A stretch of DNA of 64,000 bases from Nitrososphaera sp. (GTDB lineage: Archaea; Thermoproteota; Nitrososphaeria; Nitrososphaerales; Nitrososphaeraceae), in contig JAJUFP010000005.1 of NCBI GenBank assembly GCA_029263715.1, positions 142,494 to 206,493 on the forward strand. The letters run 5' to 3'. Numbering within the stretch: the first letter of the stretch is position 1; each line of letters opens with the position of its first letter. Below are positions 1 to 7,974 of the stretch, piece by piece. The notes under the pieces are model-generated. The model was given only the letters and a program-made list of their open reading frames with translations. It had not been told where the DNA came from and did no database searches. The translations under genes were made by a program, and so were the position numbers.

Positions 1-1
1 G

Positions 2-2524
2 ATATGTGAAAAGTTCTATGAGGCAGGAAGGCGCCTTCCGGACGGCCTGATGGACGAAGTCCGCAAGTCCATCAAGCGGCTTGAAAGCCTGACGGGAAAA
101 AAGTTTGGCGATGCCTCAAACCCGCTGCTGGTCTCGGTTCGTTCCGGCGCACCGGTGTCCATGCCCGGCATGCTTGACACCATCCTGAACCTTGGCTTAA
201 ACGACCAGACGGTGGAAGGTCTTGCATCAAAGACCGGCGATCCGCGGTTTGCCTGGGATGCTTATCGCCGCTTCATCCAGATGTTTGGCAAGGTAGTTCT
301 AGGAATTGATGACAGGCAGTTTGAAAAGATCACGGCAGGCAAGGATCTTTCAGACGAAAAGGTTCTTCGAAGGGTTGCTGAATCCTTCAAGTCTGTCTGT
401 GAGAGTACTGGTAAGAAATTCCCATCGGACCCGTTCAAGCAATTGGAGATGGCCATCGACGCGGTCTTTAGATCCTGGATGGGCAAGCGCGCCGTGGAAT
501 ACCGGCGCCAGCATGGCATCACGCCAGAAATAGCTAACGGGACTGGCGTGTCGGTGGTTGCCATGGTGTTTGGAAACATGGGCCAAGATAGCGCCACCGG
601 CGTGGTGTTCACACGCGACCCGGAGACCGGCGAAAAAAGACTTTACGGTGATTATCTGGTCAACGCGCAGGGAGAAGATGTCGTATCCGGCAAGGCGACT
701 CCCAACCACATCGACGCGATGGCCACCCAGATGCCGGAGGTGTACACGCAGCTGGATCAGATGTGCAAGAAGCTGGAGAACCATTTCAAGGAATGCCAAG
801 ACGTCGAGTTTACCGTTGAGAAGGGCAAGACCTACCTTCTGCAGACTCGGACGGCCAAGATGAGCGCCGTTGCCAGCGTCAAGACTTCAGTCGACATGCA
901 CCACGAGGGCCTGATAAGCAAGACCGAGGCTCTGGAAAGAATAGACCCCGAAGTTCTGGAACAGATACTTTATCCCAGAATAGACAGCAGCGTCAAGCAA
1001 AAGCCGATAGCAACAGGAGTAGCTGCTTCTCCTGGGGCTGCCAGCGGCATCGCAGTCTTTGATGTCGCCAAGGCCGAGTCCCTTGGTAGGAGAGGAGAGA
1101 AGGTTATTCTGGTCAGGGAAGATACAAAGCCTGATGACGTACCGGCCTTCCTGCAGTCTGCTGGAATACTCACAAGCAGGGGCGGCAGGACGTCTCATGC
1201 GGCAGTCGTGGCCAGGGGCATGGGCAGGCCCTGCATCGTGGGATGCTCGCAGATAGAGATAGATTCGGATGGCAAAAGTTTCAGTGCGGCTGGCAAGACG
1301 CAGGTTACTGAAGGCCAAAAGATAACGATAGACGGCTCGACGGGCAGGGTGTACCTAGGCGAGATTCTGACAGTTGAACCGGAGATCACATCTGAATTCA
1401 AGGAGATGCTGGAATGGGCCGCAGGCATGAAGTCCATTGGGATCCGGGCCAACGCCAACACGCCGGAAAACGCCGCGCTGGCAAGGAAATACGGAGCAGA
1501 GGGCATCGGCCTGTGCCGGACCGAGAGGATGTTCAACCAACACGACAGGATAAAGCTGTTCGTCAGGATGATAATGGCCGAAGACGTACAAGAGCGCCGC
1601 AAGATTCTGGCGGACTTGGAGCTGCTGCAGAGATCCGACTTTAAGGCCATCCTGAAGGAAATGCAGGGCCTTCCAGTCACCATAAGGCTGCTGGACCCGC
1701 CACTTCATGAATTCCTGCCCAATGAAGAGGAGCTGATGATGGAGATCTTTGAGCTCAAATCATCTGGCAACCCCAGGGCGGAAGCAGAGATACTGGAGCG
1801 GGAAAAGATGCTCAAAAGGGTGCATGAGCTGTCCGAAATAAACCCGATGCTTGGTCACAGGGGCGTCAGGGTGGGCATTTCATTTCCAGAGATCTATGAA
1901 ACCCAGATACGCGCCATCTGCGAGGCTGCTGCCGAGCTCATCAAAGACGGCGTGAAGGTCGAGCCCCAGATAATGGTGCCGCAGGCTGGAATAGCAAACG
2001 AGGTCATACATGTCAGGAATATCTTTGAATCCATTAAACGCGAAGTTGAGCACAAACACAAGGTAAAGCTCAAGATATTGTTCGGCAGCATGGTGGAAGT
2101 CGTCCGCGCCTGTCTTGTGGCCGACGAGATAGCCCATGTTGCAGATTTCCTGAGCTTTGGCACCAACGACCTGACGCAGGCAACCTTCAGCTTCAGCAGG
2201 GAAGACGCGGAGGGCAAGTTCCTCCCCTTCTACCTGGAGAAGAACATCGTTCCGATAAATCCGTTCCAGACGATAGACCAGAAGGGCGTCGGCCGGCTCA
2301 TGAAGATGACCATTGACCTGGCAAGGAAGGTCAAAAAAGACATAGAGATAGGCATCTGCGGCGAGCATGGAGGGGATCCACGCTCTATACAGTTTTGCAA
2401 CGACATAGGCTTGGACTATGTCAGCGTGTCGTCGCAGAGAATACCCATTGCAATTCTGGCCGCGGCCCAGTCTTCCGTCAAGAGCAGAAAGGAGAAGCGC
2501 CTTTCCCGGTTCCTGACGGATTAA
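2..2524 (+). CDS. ppdK: Pyruvate, phosphate dikinase (5' partial)
   Basis: Interconverts pyruvate + ATP + Pi and PEP + AMP + PPi, the step that makes PEP for gluconeogenesis. The frame is open to the left edge (ICEKFYEAGRRLPDG precedes the track's ATG at 50), so the true start lies outside the window; some 60 residues are probably missing compared with the usual ~880-900. Visible parts are the end of the ATP-grasp domain, the phosphohistidine domain with GGRTSHAAVVARG (His about 383 of the track protein), and the C-terminal PEP/pyruvate barrel with SFGTNDLTQ and GICGEHGGDP carrying the catalytic Cys (about 770). It is intact apart from the edge. Malic enzyme and citrate synthase later in the window belong to the same metabolic node. 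Confidence 0.96.
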   Translation: MCEKFYEAGRRLPDGLMDEVRKSIKRLESLTGKKFGDASNPLLVSVRSGAPVSMPGMLDTILNLGLNDQTVEGLASKTGDPRFAWDAYRRFIQMFGKVVLGIDDRQFEKITAGKDLSDEKVLRRVAESFKSVCESTGKKFPSDPFKQLEMAIDAVFRSWMGKRAVEYRRQHGITPEIANGTGVSVVAMVFGNMGQDSATGVVFTRDPETGEKRLYGDYLVNAQGEDVVSGKATPNHIDAMATQMPEVYTQLDQMCKKLENHFKECQDVEFTVEKGKTYLLQTRTAKMSAVASVKTSVDMHHEGLISKTEALERIDPEVLEQILYPRIDSSVKQKPIATGVAASPGAASGIAVFDVAKAESLGRRGEKVILVREDTKPDDVPAFLQSAGILTSRGGRTSHAAVVARGMGRPCIVGCSQIEIDSDGKSFSAAGKTQVTEGQKITIDGSTGRVYLGEILTVEPEITSEFKEMLEWAAGMKSIGIRANANTPENAALARKYGAEGIGLCRTERMFNQHDRIKLFVRMIMAEDVQERRKILADLELLQRSDFKAILKEMQGLPVTIRLLDPPLHEFLPNEEELMMEIFELKSSGNPRAEAEILEREKMLKRVHELSEINPMLGHRGVRVGISFPEIYETQIRAICEAAAELIKDGVKVEPQIMVPQAGIANEVIHVRNIFESIKREVEHKHKVKLKILFGSMVEVVRACLVADEIAHVADFLSFGTNDLTQATFSFSREDAEGKFLPFYLEKNIVPINPFQTIDQKGVGRLMKMTIDLARKVKKDIEIGICGEHGGDPRSIQFCNDIGLDYVSVSSQRIPIAILAAAQSSVKSRKEKRLSRFLTD

Positions 2525-2526
2525 AG

Positions 2527-2535
2527 CTTAAAATT
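2527..2535 (+). promoter_or_regulatory. TATA-like box of rpo12
   Basis: The sequence CTTAAAATT lies just after the ppdK stop, with its centre about 28 nt before the rpo12 ATG. That spacing fits a leaderless archaeal transcript. Assignment is by spacing and composition only. Confidence 0.4.
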
Positions 2536-2558
2536 GGGGTTTGGAAACGTAAGCTAGG

Positions 2559-2732
2559 ATGGAATCTTCTGAAAGTTCGTCTGGGGTAAACGTTGTTTAC
2601 GAATGCATGCGGTGTGGAACCCCGGTGACGGTGGAGGAATTGTCCAGGCTCCCCGAGATAAAATGCATCTGCGGCTTTAGGGTCTTCCGCAAGGCCAGAC
2701 CACCCATAGTCAAGCAGCTAAAGGCTATCTAG
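2559..2732 (+). CDS. rpo12: DNA-directed RNA polymerase subunit P (Rpo12)
   Basis: A 57-residue ORF below the track's length cut-off. It contains YECMRCG, then KCICGFRVFRKARPPIVKQL. This is the archaeal Rpo12 (Rpb12/RPABC4) pattern: a CxxC zinc half, a second CxC/CG half and the conserved basic RxxRPP tail. In archaea this small subunit sits at the Rpo3-Rpo10-Rpo11 end of RNA polymerase. The second zinc pair reads C-I-C, where most archaea have CPYC, a small local variation. The ATG sits 28 nt after a TATA-like box. The stop overlaps the end of the convergent zinc-finger gene by 4 bp. Confidence 0.85.
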   Translation: MESSESSSGVNVVYECMRCGTPVTVEELSRLPEIKCICGFRVFRKARPPIVKQLKAI

Positions 2733-2953
2733 TCCTCTTCCTTCTTCCTGTCCTCGACTATCTTGTTGTATGAATGGAATTTCTTTGCGTGGTCGCGCAT
2801 CTGCTCCATTCCTGTAAAGCCCACGCCACAGTCCTTGCATTCGTACAGCAGGTCCTTGCCGTGAACCACCTGCTGGTGCTGCATCAGCTCCTCAACCTTG
2901 CGGAACTTCCTGTTGCATTTGTCGCACTTGTGACTCTTGAACAGGCCGGTCAT
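2729..2953 (-). CDS. Small two-finger C2H2 zinc protein
   Basis: About 74 residues from the chosen start MTGLFKSHKC. Two classical C2H2 fingers are visible: CDKCNRKFRKVEELMQHQ..H and CKDCGVGFTGMEQMRDHAKKFH, followed by a charged tail ending KKEED. Such fingers bind nucleic acid or protein; nothing shows the target. The track's longer start at 3010 lies inside the upstream gene. The ATG at 2953 makes an ATGA overlap with that gene's stop, so I prefer it. The overlap indicates translational coupling to the zinc-ribbon protein. A role in transcription is suggested only by the neighbouring Rpo12 and is inference. Confidence 0.7.
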   Translation of the reverse strand: MTGLFKSHKCDKCNRKFRKVEELMQHQQVVHGKDLLYECKDCGVGFTGMEQMRDHAKKFHSYNKIVEDRKKEED

Positions 2954-3366
2954 TTCACAGCATTCCTCTGATCCCAGCAGCTGCGGCAAAGCTGGCCGTT
3001 TATCTTCCATGCAGGTTTCGGGTTGTAGCGTATAAAGCCCATCTTTTTGTTGCAGACGGCGCAGAATTCAAGTTTTTTGTTAAAATCGGCATCCTTGTTG
3101 TTAAAGCACGACTGGCAGAGAAGTGTGCCCGGTTCCATGTTCCATTGCCATCGGGGCTTGACAGCCACATCCCCCAGATCTGACTTGCAGATGGCACAGA
3201 CGTCTGGCTCCTTTTCCTTAAGCGCAAACTCTCTGGTCTTTTCTATGTGGCAATCGCTGCACAGATAGCCATCCATCTTCCACTCCTCCCGGGGCTTGTA
3301 CTTGTGCTTCAGTTCCCTTTTGCAAACCACACAGTACACGGGCTGCTTTTTGCCAAGAAGCCTCAA
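2950..3366 (-). CDS. Protein of three tandem CxxC zinc-ribbon repeats
   Basis: 138 residues, TTG start. The protein is three copies of one ~40-residue unit: YCVVCKREL...YLCSDCH, DVCAICKSDL...LLCQSCF and EFCAVCNKKM...QLCRSCW. Each has CxxC, a Trp-centred middle (EEWKMDG, WQWNMEPG, PAWKINGQ) and a second CxxC, so three zinc sites are likely. Length and repeat spacing show internal duplication. I do not recognise a named family; it looks like an archaeal adaptor or nucleic-acid-binding protein. It is the first gene of a two-gene unit with the C2H2 protein, overlapping by ATGA. Confidence 0.65.
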   Translation of the reverse strand: MRLLGKKQPVYCVVCKRELKHKYKPREEWKMDGYLCSDCHIEKTREFALKEKEPDVCAICKSDLGDVAVKPRWQWNMEPGTLLCQSCFNNKDADFNKKLEFCAVCNKKMGFIRYNPKPAWKINGQLCRSCWDQRNAVK

Positions 3367-3517
3367 TTACAGCACTATTAGATAGTCAGGGTTACAAAAA
3401 GTATGCGTGATGGTTGCTTGGAGATTTTAAAAGATTCTGTTATTATCTGCAACTTCTAACAAAGTCTACAAAATACTTTAATAAAAGCAACTCCTACGCC
3501 AAACCAGTATCGGAATT

Positions 3518-3862
3518 ATGAAGAAAATTGAAGCGATTGTACCCCACGCACGACTTGAAAGGGCGTTTGCCTCGTTAAAAGAGCTGAACCTTGGCGGCAT
3601 CACTTACTACGAGTCCAGAGGCAGGGGCGAGATACCCCGCCCAAAGGTGCATTCAGGCAGGGGCACTGGCATGTACACGCCGGAATTCAACGTGAACTCG
3701 ACCATAATGATCATTGTTAATGACAACATGGTGGACAAGGTGGTTGAGAAGATCCTTGAGGGCACCAGCTCCGGTCTTAAGGGAGAGGGCAAGATCTTTG
3801 TCTCGGATATCGATGACGTGGTAGATATCGGTTCAAAGAAACGCGGAGAATCGGCGTTATAA
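3518..3862 (+). CDS. P-II nitrogen regulatory protein (GlnB/GlnK family)
   Basis: 114 residues, close to the 112 of classical P-II. It starts MKKIEAIVPHARLERAFASL, the usual beta-alpha opening, has a long T-loop (about 37-55) and the C-terminal GKIFVSDIDDVVDIGSKKRGE region. P-II trimers sense ATP/ADP and 2-oxoglutarate and control ammonium transport and glutamine synthesis. The T-loop position that is uridylylated Tyr51 in E. coli GlnB aligns with Ser here, so control by uridylylation is unlikely. A TATA-like CTTTAATAAAAG lies about 37 nt before the ATG. No amt gene is adjacent, unlike typical glnK-amt pairs. A second, divergent P-II gene lies 0.2 kb away on the other strand. Confidence 0.93.
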   Translation: MKKIEAIVPHARLERAFASLKELNLGGITYYESRGRGEIPRPKVHSGRGTGMYTPEFNVNSTIMIIVNDNMVDKVVEKILEGTSSGLKGEGKIFVSDIDDVVDIGSKKRGESAL

Positions 3863-3876
3863 AAAAGGAAAAAAAT
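3861..3876 (-). terminator. T-rich terminator of the minus-strand P-II unit
   Basis: On the minus strand the sequence right after the 48-residue ORF reads TTTTTTT CC TTTTTT. Oligo-T tracts of this kind terminate archaeal transcription. It lies directly against the convergent P-II gene end. Confidence 0.5.
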
Positions 3877-4023
3877 TTAGTTATTTGCTAGCTCTTCGAT
3901 GGCCTGGCTGGCGCTAAGCATGCCCTTTCTTTTGGCGTACTCCTCAACTACCTTCAGCTGTTCTGGAGTAAAGCACACAGGCATGGTTCTCTTGCCATTC
4001 TCTTCTATGTGGTTCATGCACAT
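3877..4023 (-). CDS. 48-residue conserved-looking small protein
   Basis: Too short for the track. The translation ends in MPVCFTPEQLKVVEEYAKRK then GMLSASQAIEELANN: one short strand followed by two amphipathic helices, reminiscent of ribbon-helix-helix regulators but not assignable. The start is the ATG at 4023; a second ATG lies two codons in. It follows the minus-strand P-II gene by 29 nt and is followed by a T-rich terminator, so the two are probably co-transcribed. A role in nitrogen regulation would be inference from position only. Confidence 0.55.
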   Translation of the reverse strand: MCMNHIEENGKRTMPVCFTPEQLKVVEEYAKRKGMLSASQAIEELANN

Positions 4024-4052
4024 CCCTACCTGACGCAAGATTATAACTCTTT

Positions 4053-4397
4053 CTAGACGGCAGCGTCGCCCTTTTCCTTGGTGCCGATATCATACGTTTC
4101 TACAACATCGTAGACAAAGATCTTGCCGTCGGATGCAGAGCCTGTGCTTATCGTCTTCAGTATGTCATCGACTATTGCCTTTACCTTGGAGTCTGGTACC
4201 AGAACCTCTATCTTGGTGCGAAATCCGAATTCCGGAACGTACCTCATGACACCCCTCCCTACGGCCACGGGCTCGCGTTTTGCCTTTCCTCTGCCCTTGA
4301 TGTCATAAAAAGACATTCCGCCAACACTGTGTGTGTGGAGTATTTCATTGACTTCCCCGAGACGTTCGTGTGGTATTATTAGGTCTATCCTTTTCAT
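4053..4397 (-). CDS. Second P-II nitrogen regulatory protein
   Basis: 114 residues from MKRIDLIIPHERLGEV, the normal P-II opening; the track's GTG eight codons upstream adds a non-family extension, so I use the ATG. T-loop region KGRGKAKREPVAVGRGVMRY differs strongly from the other P-II gene, and the Tyr51 equivalent is Val. The end GKIFVYDVVETYDIGTKEKGDAAV is classical. Both copies should still bind nucleotide and 2-oxoglutarate but probably dock on different targets. An AT-rich AAATAATA element lies about 36 nt upstream. The downstream 48-residue ORF is likely in the same transcript. Confidence 0.93.
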   Translation of the reverse strand: MKRIDLIIPHERLGEVNEILHTHSVGGMSFYDIKGRGKAKREPVAVGRGVMRYVPEFGFRTKIEVLVPDSKVKAIVDDILKTISTGSASDGKIFVYDVVETYDIGTKEKGDAAV

Positions 4398-4454
4398 GGT
4401 ACATCGACTTGCAGAGATCACCGGGCTACATATTATTTTGTCTAACGGGTGGCC

Positions 4455-5222
4455 TCACTGTTTTGCCGAGACGCCGCCGTCGACCATCATCACGGTGCCA
4501 GTAACCCAGCTTGCATCGCCGGAGCACAGGTATGATACTGCGCTGGCAATGTCCTCCGGCTCGCCTATCCGGCGCAGCGGGAATGTCGATTCAAGCACTT
4601 TGCGTGCATTTTCATCCTGCAGATATGGCTCGATCAGGGAGCTTCGGATGGTTGATGGGCATACGCAGTTGCAGCGTATTCCATACTGACCGTATTCCAC
4701 GGCTATGCTCTTTGTAAACGTGATGAGCGCAGCTTTTGTGGCGCCGTAAACAGACAGCGGCACCCTGGGTATGGCTCGTATCCCAAGTACCGATGAGATG
4801 TTGACAATGTTGCCGCCTTCCTTGTTGTTCATCATGATTGGCACCACGGCCTTGGTCATCCGGAAAGTCCCTATGATGTTGGTGCTGATAAGATCGTTCC
4901 ACTGATCATCGTTCATCTCGTGAAACGGCATAGGGTCGTTGATGGTTCCGGCATTGTTCACAAGGATGTCTATTTTGTCAAAAGAGGAGATCGTCTGCTC
5001 CACGGCGCTAAGCACCTCTGCCTCTTTTGTGATATCTGCCGAAACTGTAAGAAGGTTTTTCTTGCCGCCCATCTCCGAGGCCGCCTTGGCAAGCCGGTCC
5101 ATGCTCCTTCCAAGCAAAACCACCTTGCAGCCGTCTGCGACCAGCCTCTTTGCTATGGCCTTCCCCACGCCGCCTCCGGCACCTGTAACAATTGCTACTT
5201 TGTCTTTCATCCCGCTTACCAT
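4455..5222 (-). CDS. Short-chain dehydrogenase/reductase (SDR)
   Basis: 255 residues, classical SDR length. It has the Rossmann motif TGAGGGVGKAIAKRL, NNAGT, the catalytic Ser in VNISSVLG, YGATK as the YxxxK pair, and a C-terminal GEPEDIASAVSYLCSGDASW(V)TG typical of FabG-like members. NAD(P)-dependent oxidation of an alcohol or reduction of a ketone is expected; the substrate cannot be read from sequence. A TATA-like TACTTTAAAAC about 28 nt upstream supports the ATG at 5222 over the one at 5210. It stands as its own unit between the P-II gene and the DHH/HAD pair. Confidence 0.9.
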   Translation of the reverse strand: MVSGMKDKVAIVTGAGGGVGKAIAKRLVADGCKVVLLGRSMDRLAKAASEMGGKKNLLTVSADITKEAEVLSAVEQTISSFDKIDILVNNAGTINDPMPFHEMNDDQWNDLISTNIIGTFRMTKAVVPIMMNNKEGGNIVNISSVLGIRAIPRVPLSVYGATKAALITFTKSIAVEYGQYGIRCNCVCPSTIRSSLIEPYLQDENARKVLESTFPLRRIGEPEDIASAVSYLCSGDASWVTGTVMMVDGGVSAKQ

Positions 5223-5276
5223 ACCGATAATTAATCGACGACTGTGTTTTAAAGTATTTCACCGCCGTCCGAGGCT

Positions 5277-6245
5277 TTAAGGCTGTTTGGAGATCTGGAC
5301 GTTTATGGCCTTGGCCACGGCCGACTCCAGCTCGGCTATGACCGACTGGACATCGGCAGGATCGCTTTGAAACACTGCTCCGGCAGCATAGTCATGGCCG
5401 CCTCCCTCATGCAGGTTTAGGGCCACCTGCCGGCATGAGATCCTGCCGCTGCTGCGTCTGATGCTTACCCGGCCCTTGCTGCTGTAAAACATGACCAGGT
5501 CGGAGCCGGTGGCTGCAAAAACATCTTCAGCAAACAGGCTGCTCTGCAGGTACGGCGAGGACTGGACGAAGGCCACCTTGATGTCGCCTACCGTGCGTAT
5601 CTGGATGGTTGACAGCGCCTGGACCTTGGCGTCGTCCCGGAGCTTTGCATACTTTGCATAATCATCGTGCATCTCGACATCCCAGAGGATCCCCTTTGCA
5701 GATTTCCTTGCCAGTATGGAGAGCCGCTCGTAATAGTCAGGCAAGGTCTGGTAGTACTTGATAAGCTCGGTTATGGGTGTCAGGTACTGGTCCTTGGTAA
5801 AGAAATCCATTGTGTGAGCCATGCCTGCCAGTTTGGAAGCAAGGCTGTTTTCAGGCAGCAGCTTTTCGTACATCAGATCGGCAGCGCACTTGGTTCCCGA
5901 CGAATCAAGAACGAGTTCTGCAAACTGCCTCACAGAGTCCATGGCTGCCTGCGACCAGGGATGATGATCAACCCACAGGATCTTCCAGCCGTTTCTCTGG
6001 GTATCGGAGAATACCTGCCTGCATGTTTCTATAAGGTCGTCGTTGAGCCCCAGATCGGCTATGATGACAAGCCCGCGTTCTTTGGAAAAGTGCGTCGCAG
6101 AATAGATAAAGTTGGCCATCTTTTGAAAGCTCTCCTGCCCGTAGCCAAGAAAGACGGTTGCAGCCTGAGGATATCTTATCAGGCCGATGGCTGCCGAGTA
6201 CAGGCCGTCAAGGTCGGATTCATGCGAGAAAATCATCACTTTCAT
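5277..6245 (-). CDS. DHH/DHHA1-family phosphoesterase
   Basis: 322 residues. The N-terminal motif SHESDLDG supplies metal ligands, VDHHPW is the DHH signature, and GGGHDYAAGAVF near residue 280-290 is the DHHA1 glycine motif. These are features of the NrnA/RecJ-like group, which cleaves short oligonucleotides, pAp or cyclic dinucleotides. The compact size is nearer NrnA-type nanoRNases than full RecJ. The ATG overlaps the upstream HAD gene's stop by ATGA, so the two are translationally coupled. The exact substrate is unknown. Confidence 0.85.
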   Translation of the reverse strand: MKVMIFSHESDLDGLYSAAIGLIRYPQAATVFLGYGQESFQKMANFIYSATHFSKERGLVIIADLGLNDDLIETCRQVFSDTQRNGWKILWVDHHPWSQAAMDSVRQFAELVLDSSGTKCAADLMYEKLLPENSLASKLAGMAHTMDFFTKDQYLTPITELIKYYQTLPDYYERLSILARKSAKGILWDVEMHDDYAKYAKLRDDAKVQALSTIQIRTVGDIKVAFVQSSPYLQSSLFAEDVFAATGSDLVMFYSSKGRVSIRRSSGRISCRQVALNLHEGGGHDYAAGAVFQSDPADVQSVIAELESAVAKAINVQISKQP

Positions 6246-6895
6246 TTAAGAAATTCCTCCAGCATGCCCTTTAATGAAGCTGTTTTTTCTGCTATCCTGC
6301 CGGCTGGTATGACGCCGGCAAAGTCAGACCTTGTCAGCGGCGAGTTGTTCAGGGCCACAAAGCAGGATATTTTCGCGTTGTTTGCCGCGGTGACTCCAAG
6401 CGGCGCATTTTCCACCACCACTGCATTCTGCGGTTTGAGCCCCATCCTTTGAAGGGCGGCTATAAACGCCGTCGGATCGGGTTTGCCTCTTTGGACATCG
6501 TCTGCGGTGACTATGGCCGAAAAGTTATCCAAGCCAAAGGCAGCGTCAAGTATGGTTTCAACGTCGCGTCTGCCAGATCCGCTGACCACGGCCTTGGCGC
6601 AGGGCAGATTCTGGACCATCTCCTTTACGCCTTCAAACGGCTCAACCCTTCGAACCTGCTTGAAGAGCCGGTCCTTCTCGTCGCTTACCTTCTTTGCAAG
6701 CTCTTGATTGGTGAAACTCTTTTGCTCAAATATCTTTAGGATTAGCTCGATGCCGCGCATTCCTTCAAGCAGGTAAAGGTCACGCTCAGTTATCCTGATG
6801 CCTGCGATATTCTCAAATGCTGTCTTCCAGCACAGGAAATGCGTTGGCATCGAGTCGACCAAGACTCCGTCTAGGTCGAAGATGACCCCTTTCAT
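6242..6895 (-). CDS. HAD-superfamily phosphatase (beta-PGM/phosphoglycolate-phosphatase type)
   Basis: 217 residues. FDLDGVLVDSMP is HAD motif I with both Asp; VVSGSGRRD is the motif II region; GKPDPTAF is motif III; VVENAPLGVTAANNA is the motif IV region (a DxD/ED variation reads EN here). The helical cap after motif I matches the beta-phosphoglucomutase/phosphoglycolate phosphatase branch. The substrate is not determinable. A TATA-like AATTTATAG about 27 nt upstream suggests a leaderless start at 6895. It is the first gene of a coupled pair with the DHH phosphoesterase. Confidence 0.85.
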   Translation of the reverse strand: MKGVIFDLDGVLVDSMPTHFLCWKTAFENIAGIRITERDLYLLEGMRGIELILKIFEQKSFTNQELAKKVSDEKDRLFKQVRRVEPFEGVKEMVQNLPCAKAVVSGSGRRDVETILDAAFGLDNFSAIVTADDVQRGKPDPTAFIAALQRMGLKPQNAVVVENAPLGVTAANNAKISCFVALNNSPLTRSDFAGVIPAGRIAEKTASLKGMLEEFLK

Positions 6896-7371
6896 AAGAG
6901 CATGATTTCCGAATGGCTATAAATTCCGTGTTATAAGCATAAAAGTATCTATAAACGAACAACCTCCAACCTAGAAAGTATAGACAAACGTGGAATTACA
7001 AATACAAATTCAAAATAGATTCGTTTACTTAAGAAATAGAATATTTCGGAGACGAGACCTTTTACTTATCAATTGACTGACATATGTTCATATTTTCTTC
7101 CATCACGACATGTCCAAGGGCGTAGTTGAGATGGAGTTGTAGTCCACAAGAAAATTACTAAAATTTAGGATCTGTAACATTATTTTAGTTTCCATAGTGT
7201 ATTATGATGCTCTTGTGCACATATACTAGATTCCAGATAGATAAGCGTGTCTATTACGAATCATCTCATTTCAGTCACAACAAGAGACATTATAGGTCGA
7301 TGTTTATCTCTAAGATTGGTCGGTCTGAATCGGTTTTATCTAGCAAATTTCTTAGTAAGAAATGCCTCACA
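6896..7371. other. AT-rich intergenic stretch before the HEPN gene
   Basis: I see no convincing gene. The left part holds the TATA region of the HAD gene. The rest is markedly richer in A+T than the flanks and contains only fragments; MSKGVVEMEL then stop near 7109 is too short to call. The track ORF at 7204-7590 is mostly antisense to the HEPN gene and has unlikely composition. It is probably the edge of the ParA-HEPN island. Confidence 0.5.
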
Positions 7372-7974
7372 TTAAGTTGCGACAATCTTGAACAATGCTT
7401 TTCCAAACTCATCTATGAAATTAACAGCCTCGTCTACCATCTTTTCATCAATAGGCCACCTCTTATTTTGATAAGTAGGATTAGAATCTGCCTCGTGGGT
7501 TATTCTATTACGGCGTTCAACTATCAGTTCCAGTTGCCGCTTTATGTCTTCAGAAGGACGCTCCAGAATAGTGGACATTTCGGTCCATAAATTTTTATTC
7601 GAAATCAATTTAATTGCTTCAGAGATTTTGTCCGGTTTCTGATAGCTTTTGTAACCATTCCGTTTTCTTATTTCATTTCTTAGCCATTCGTTGTTAGAAG
7701 AAATGGCGATTGATTTCACCAAAGAAATGGAAATATCATATTTTAAAAAATGGTTTGTGGGCGGACGGTTTCCAACATAAGCTTCCACCATTCCTTCTTC
7801 CACCAGCTCATGGATGAAATTATCAAGGACACTTACAGACATTACTAGCTCGGATCGAAGTATATCTGTTAGATCTAATGCAGGTGTAGTCATTTTCCGG
7901 AGAGCAGAATATAATGCTCCAAGACTACGAACGTAATTAATATTTTCTTCGAATCTGTTAAGAGCTTTGTGCAT
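7372..7974 (-). CDS. HEPN-domain protein, partner of the ParA-like ATPase
   Basis: 200 residues, rich in helix. Near residues 154-160 it has RRNRITH, an R-N-x3-H arrangement (R155, H160) that is the catalytic motif of HEPN ribonucleases. The N-terminal half (RSLGALYSALRKMT, SVLDNFIHELVEEGMVEAY) is also helical, as in RiboL-PSP/MAE-type HEPN proteins. HEPN proteins with this motif are commonly RNases in toxin-antitoxin, abortive-infection or RNA-processing systems; activity here is inferred. The gene overlaps the upstream ParA gene by 17 bp. Its composition is much more AT-rich than the chromosome around it, suggesting transfer. Confidence 0.75.
   Translation of the reverse strand: MHKALNRFEENINYVRSLGALYSALRKMTTPALDLTDILRSELVMSVSVLDNFIHELVEEGMVEAYVGNRPPTNHFLKYDISISLVKSIAISSNNEWLRNEIRKRNGYKSYQKPDKISEAIKLISNKNLWTEMSTILERPSEDIKRQLELIVERRNRITHEADSNPTYQNKRWPIDEKMVDEAVNFIDEFGKALFKIVAT

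Noticed and set aside
5667-6452. 261-residue plus-strand ORF
   Set aside because: Antisense to the DHH and HAD genes, which have complete motifs.
7204-7590. 128-residue plus-strand ORF
   Set aside because: Mostly antisense to the HEPN gene, unlikely composition, no motif.
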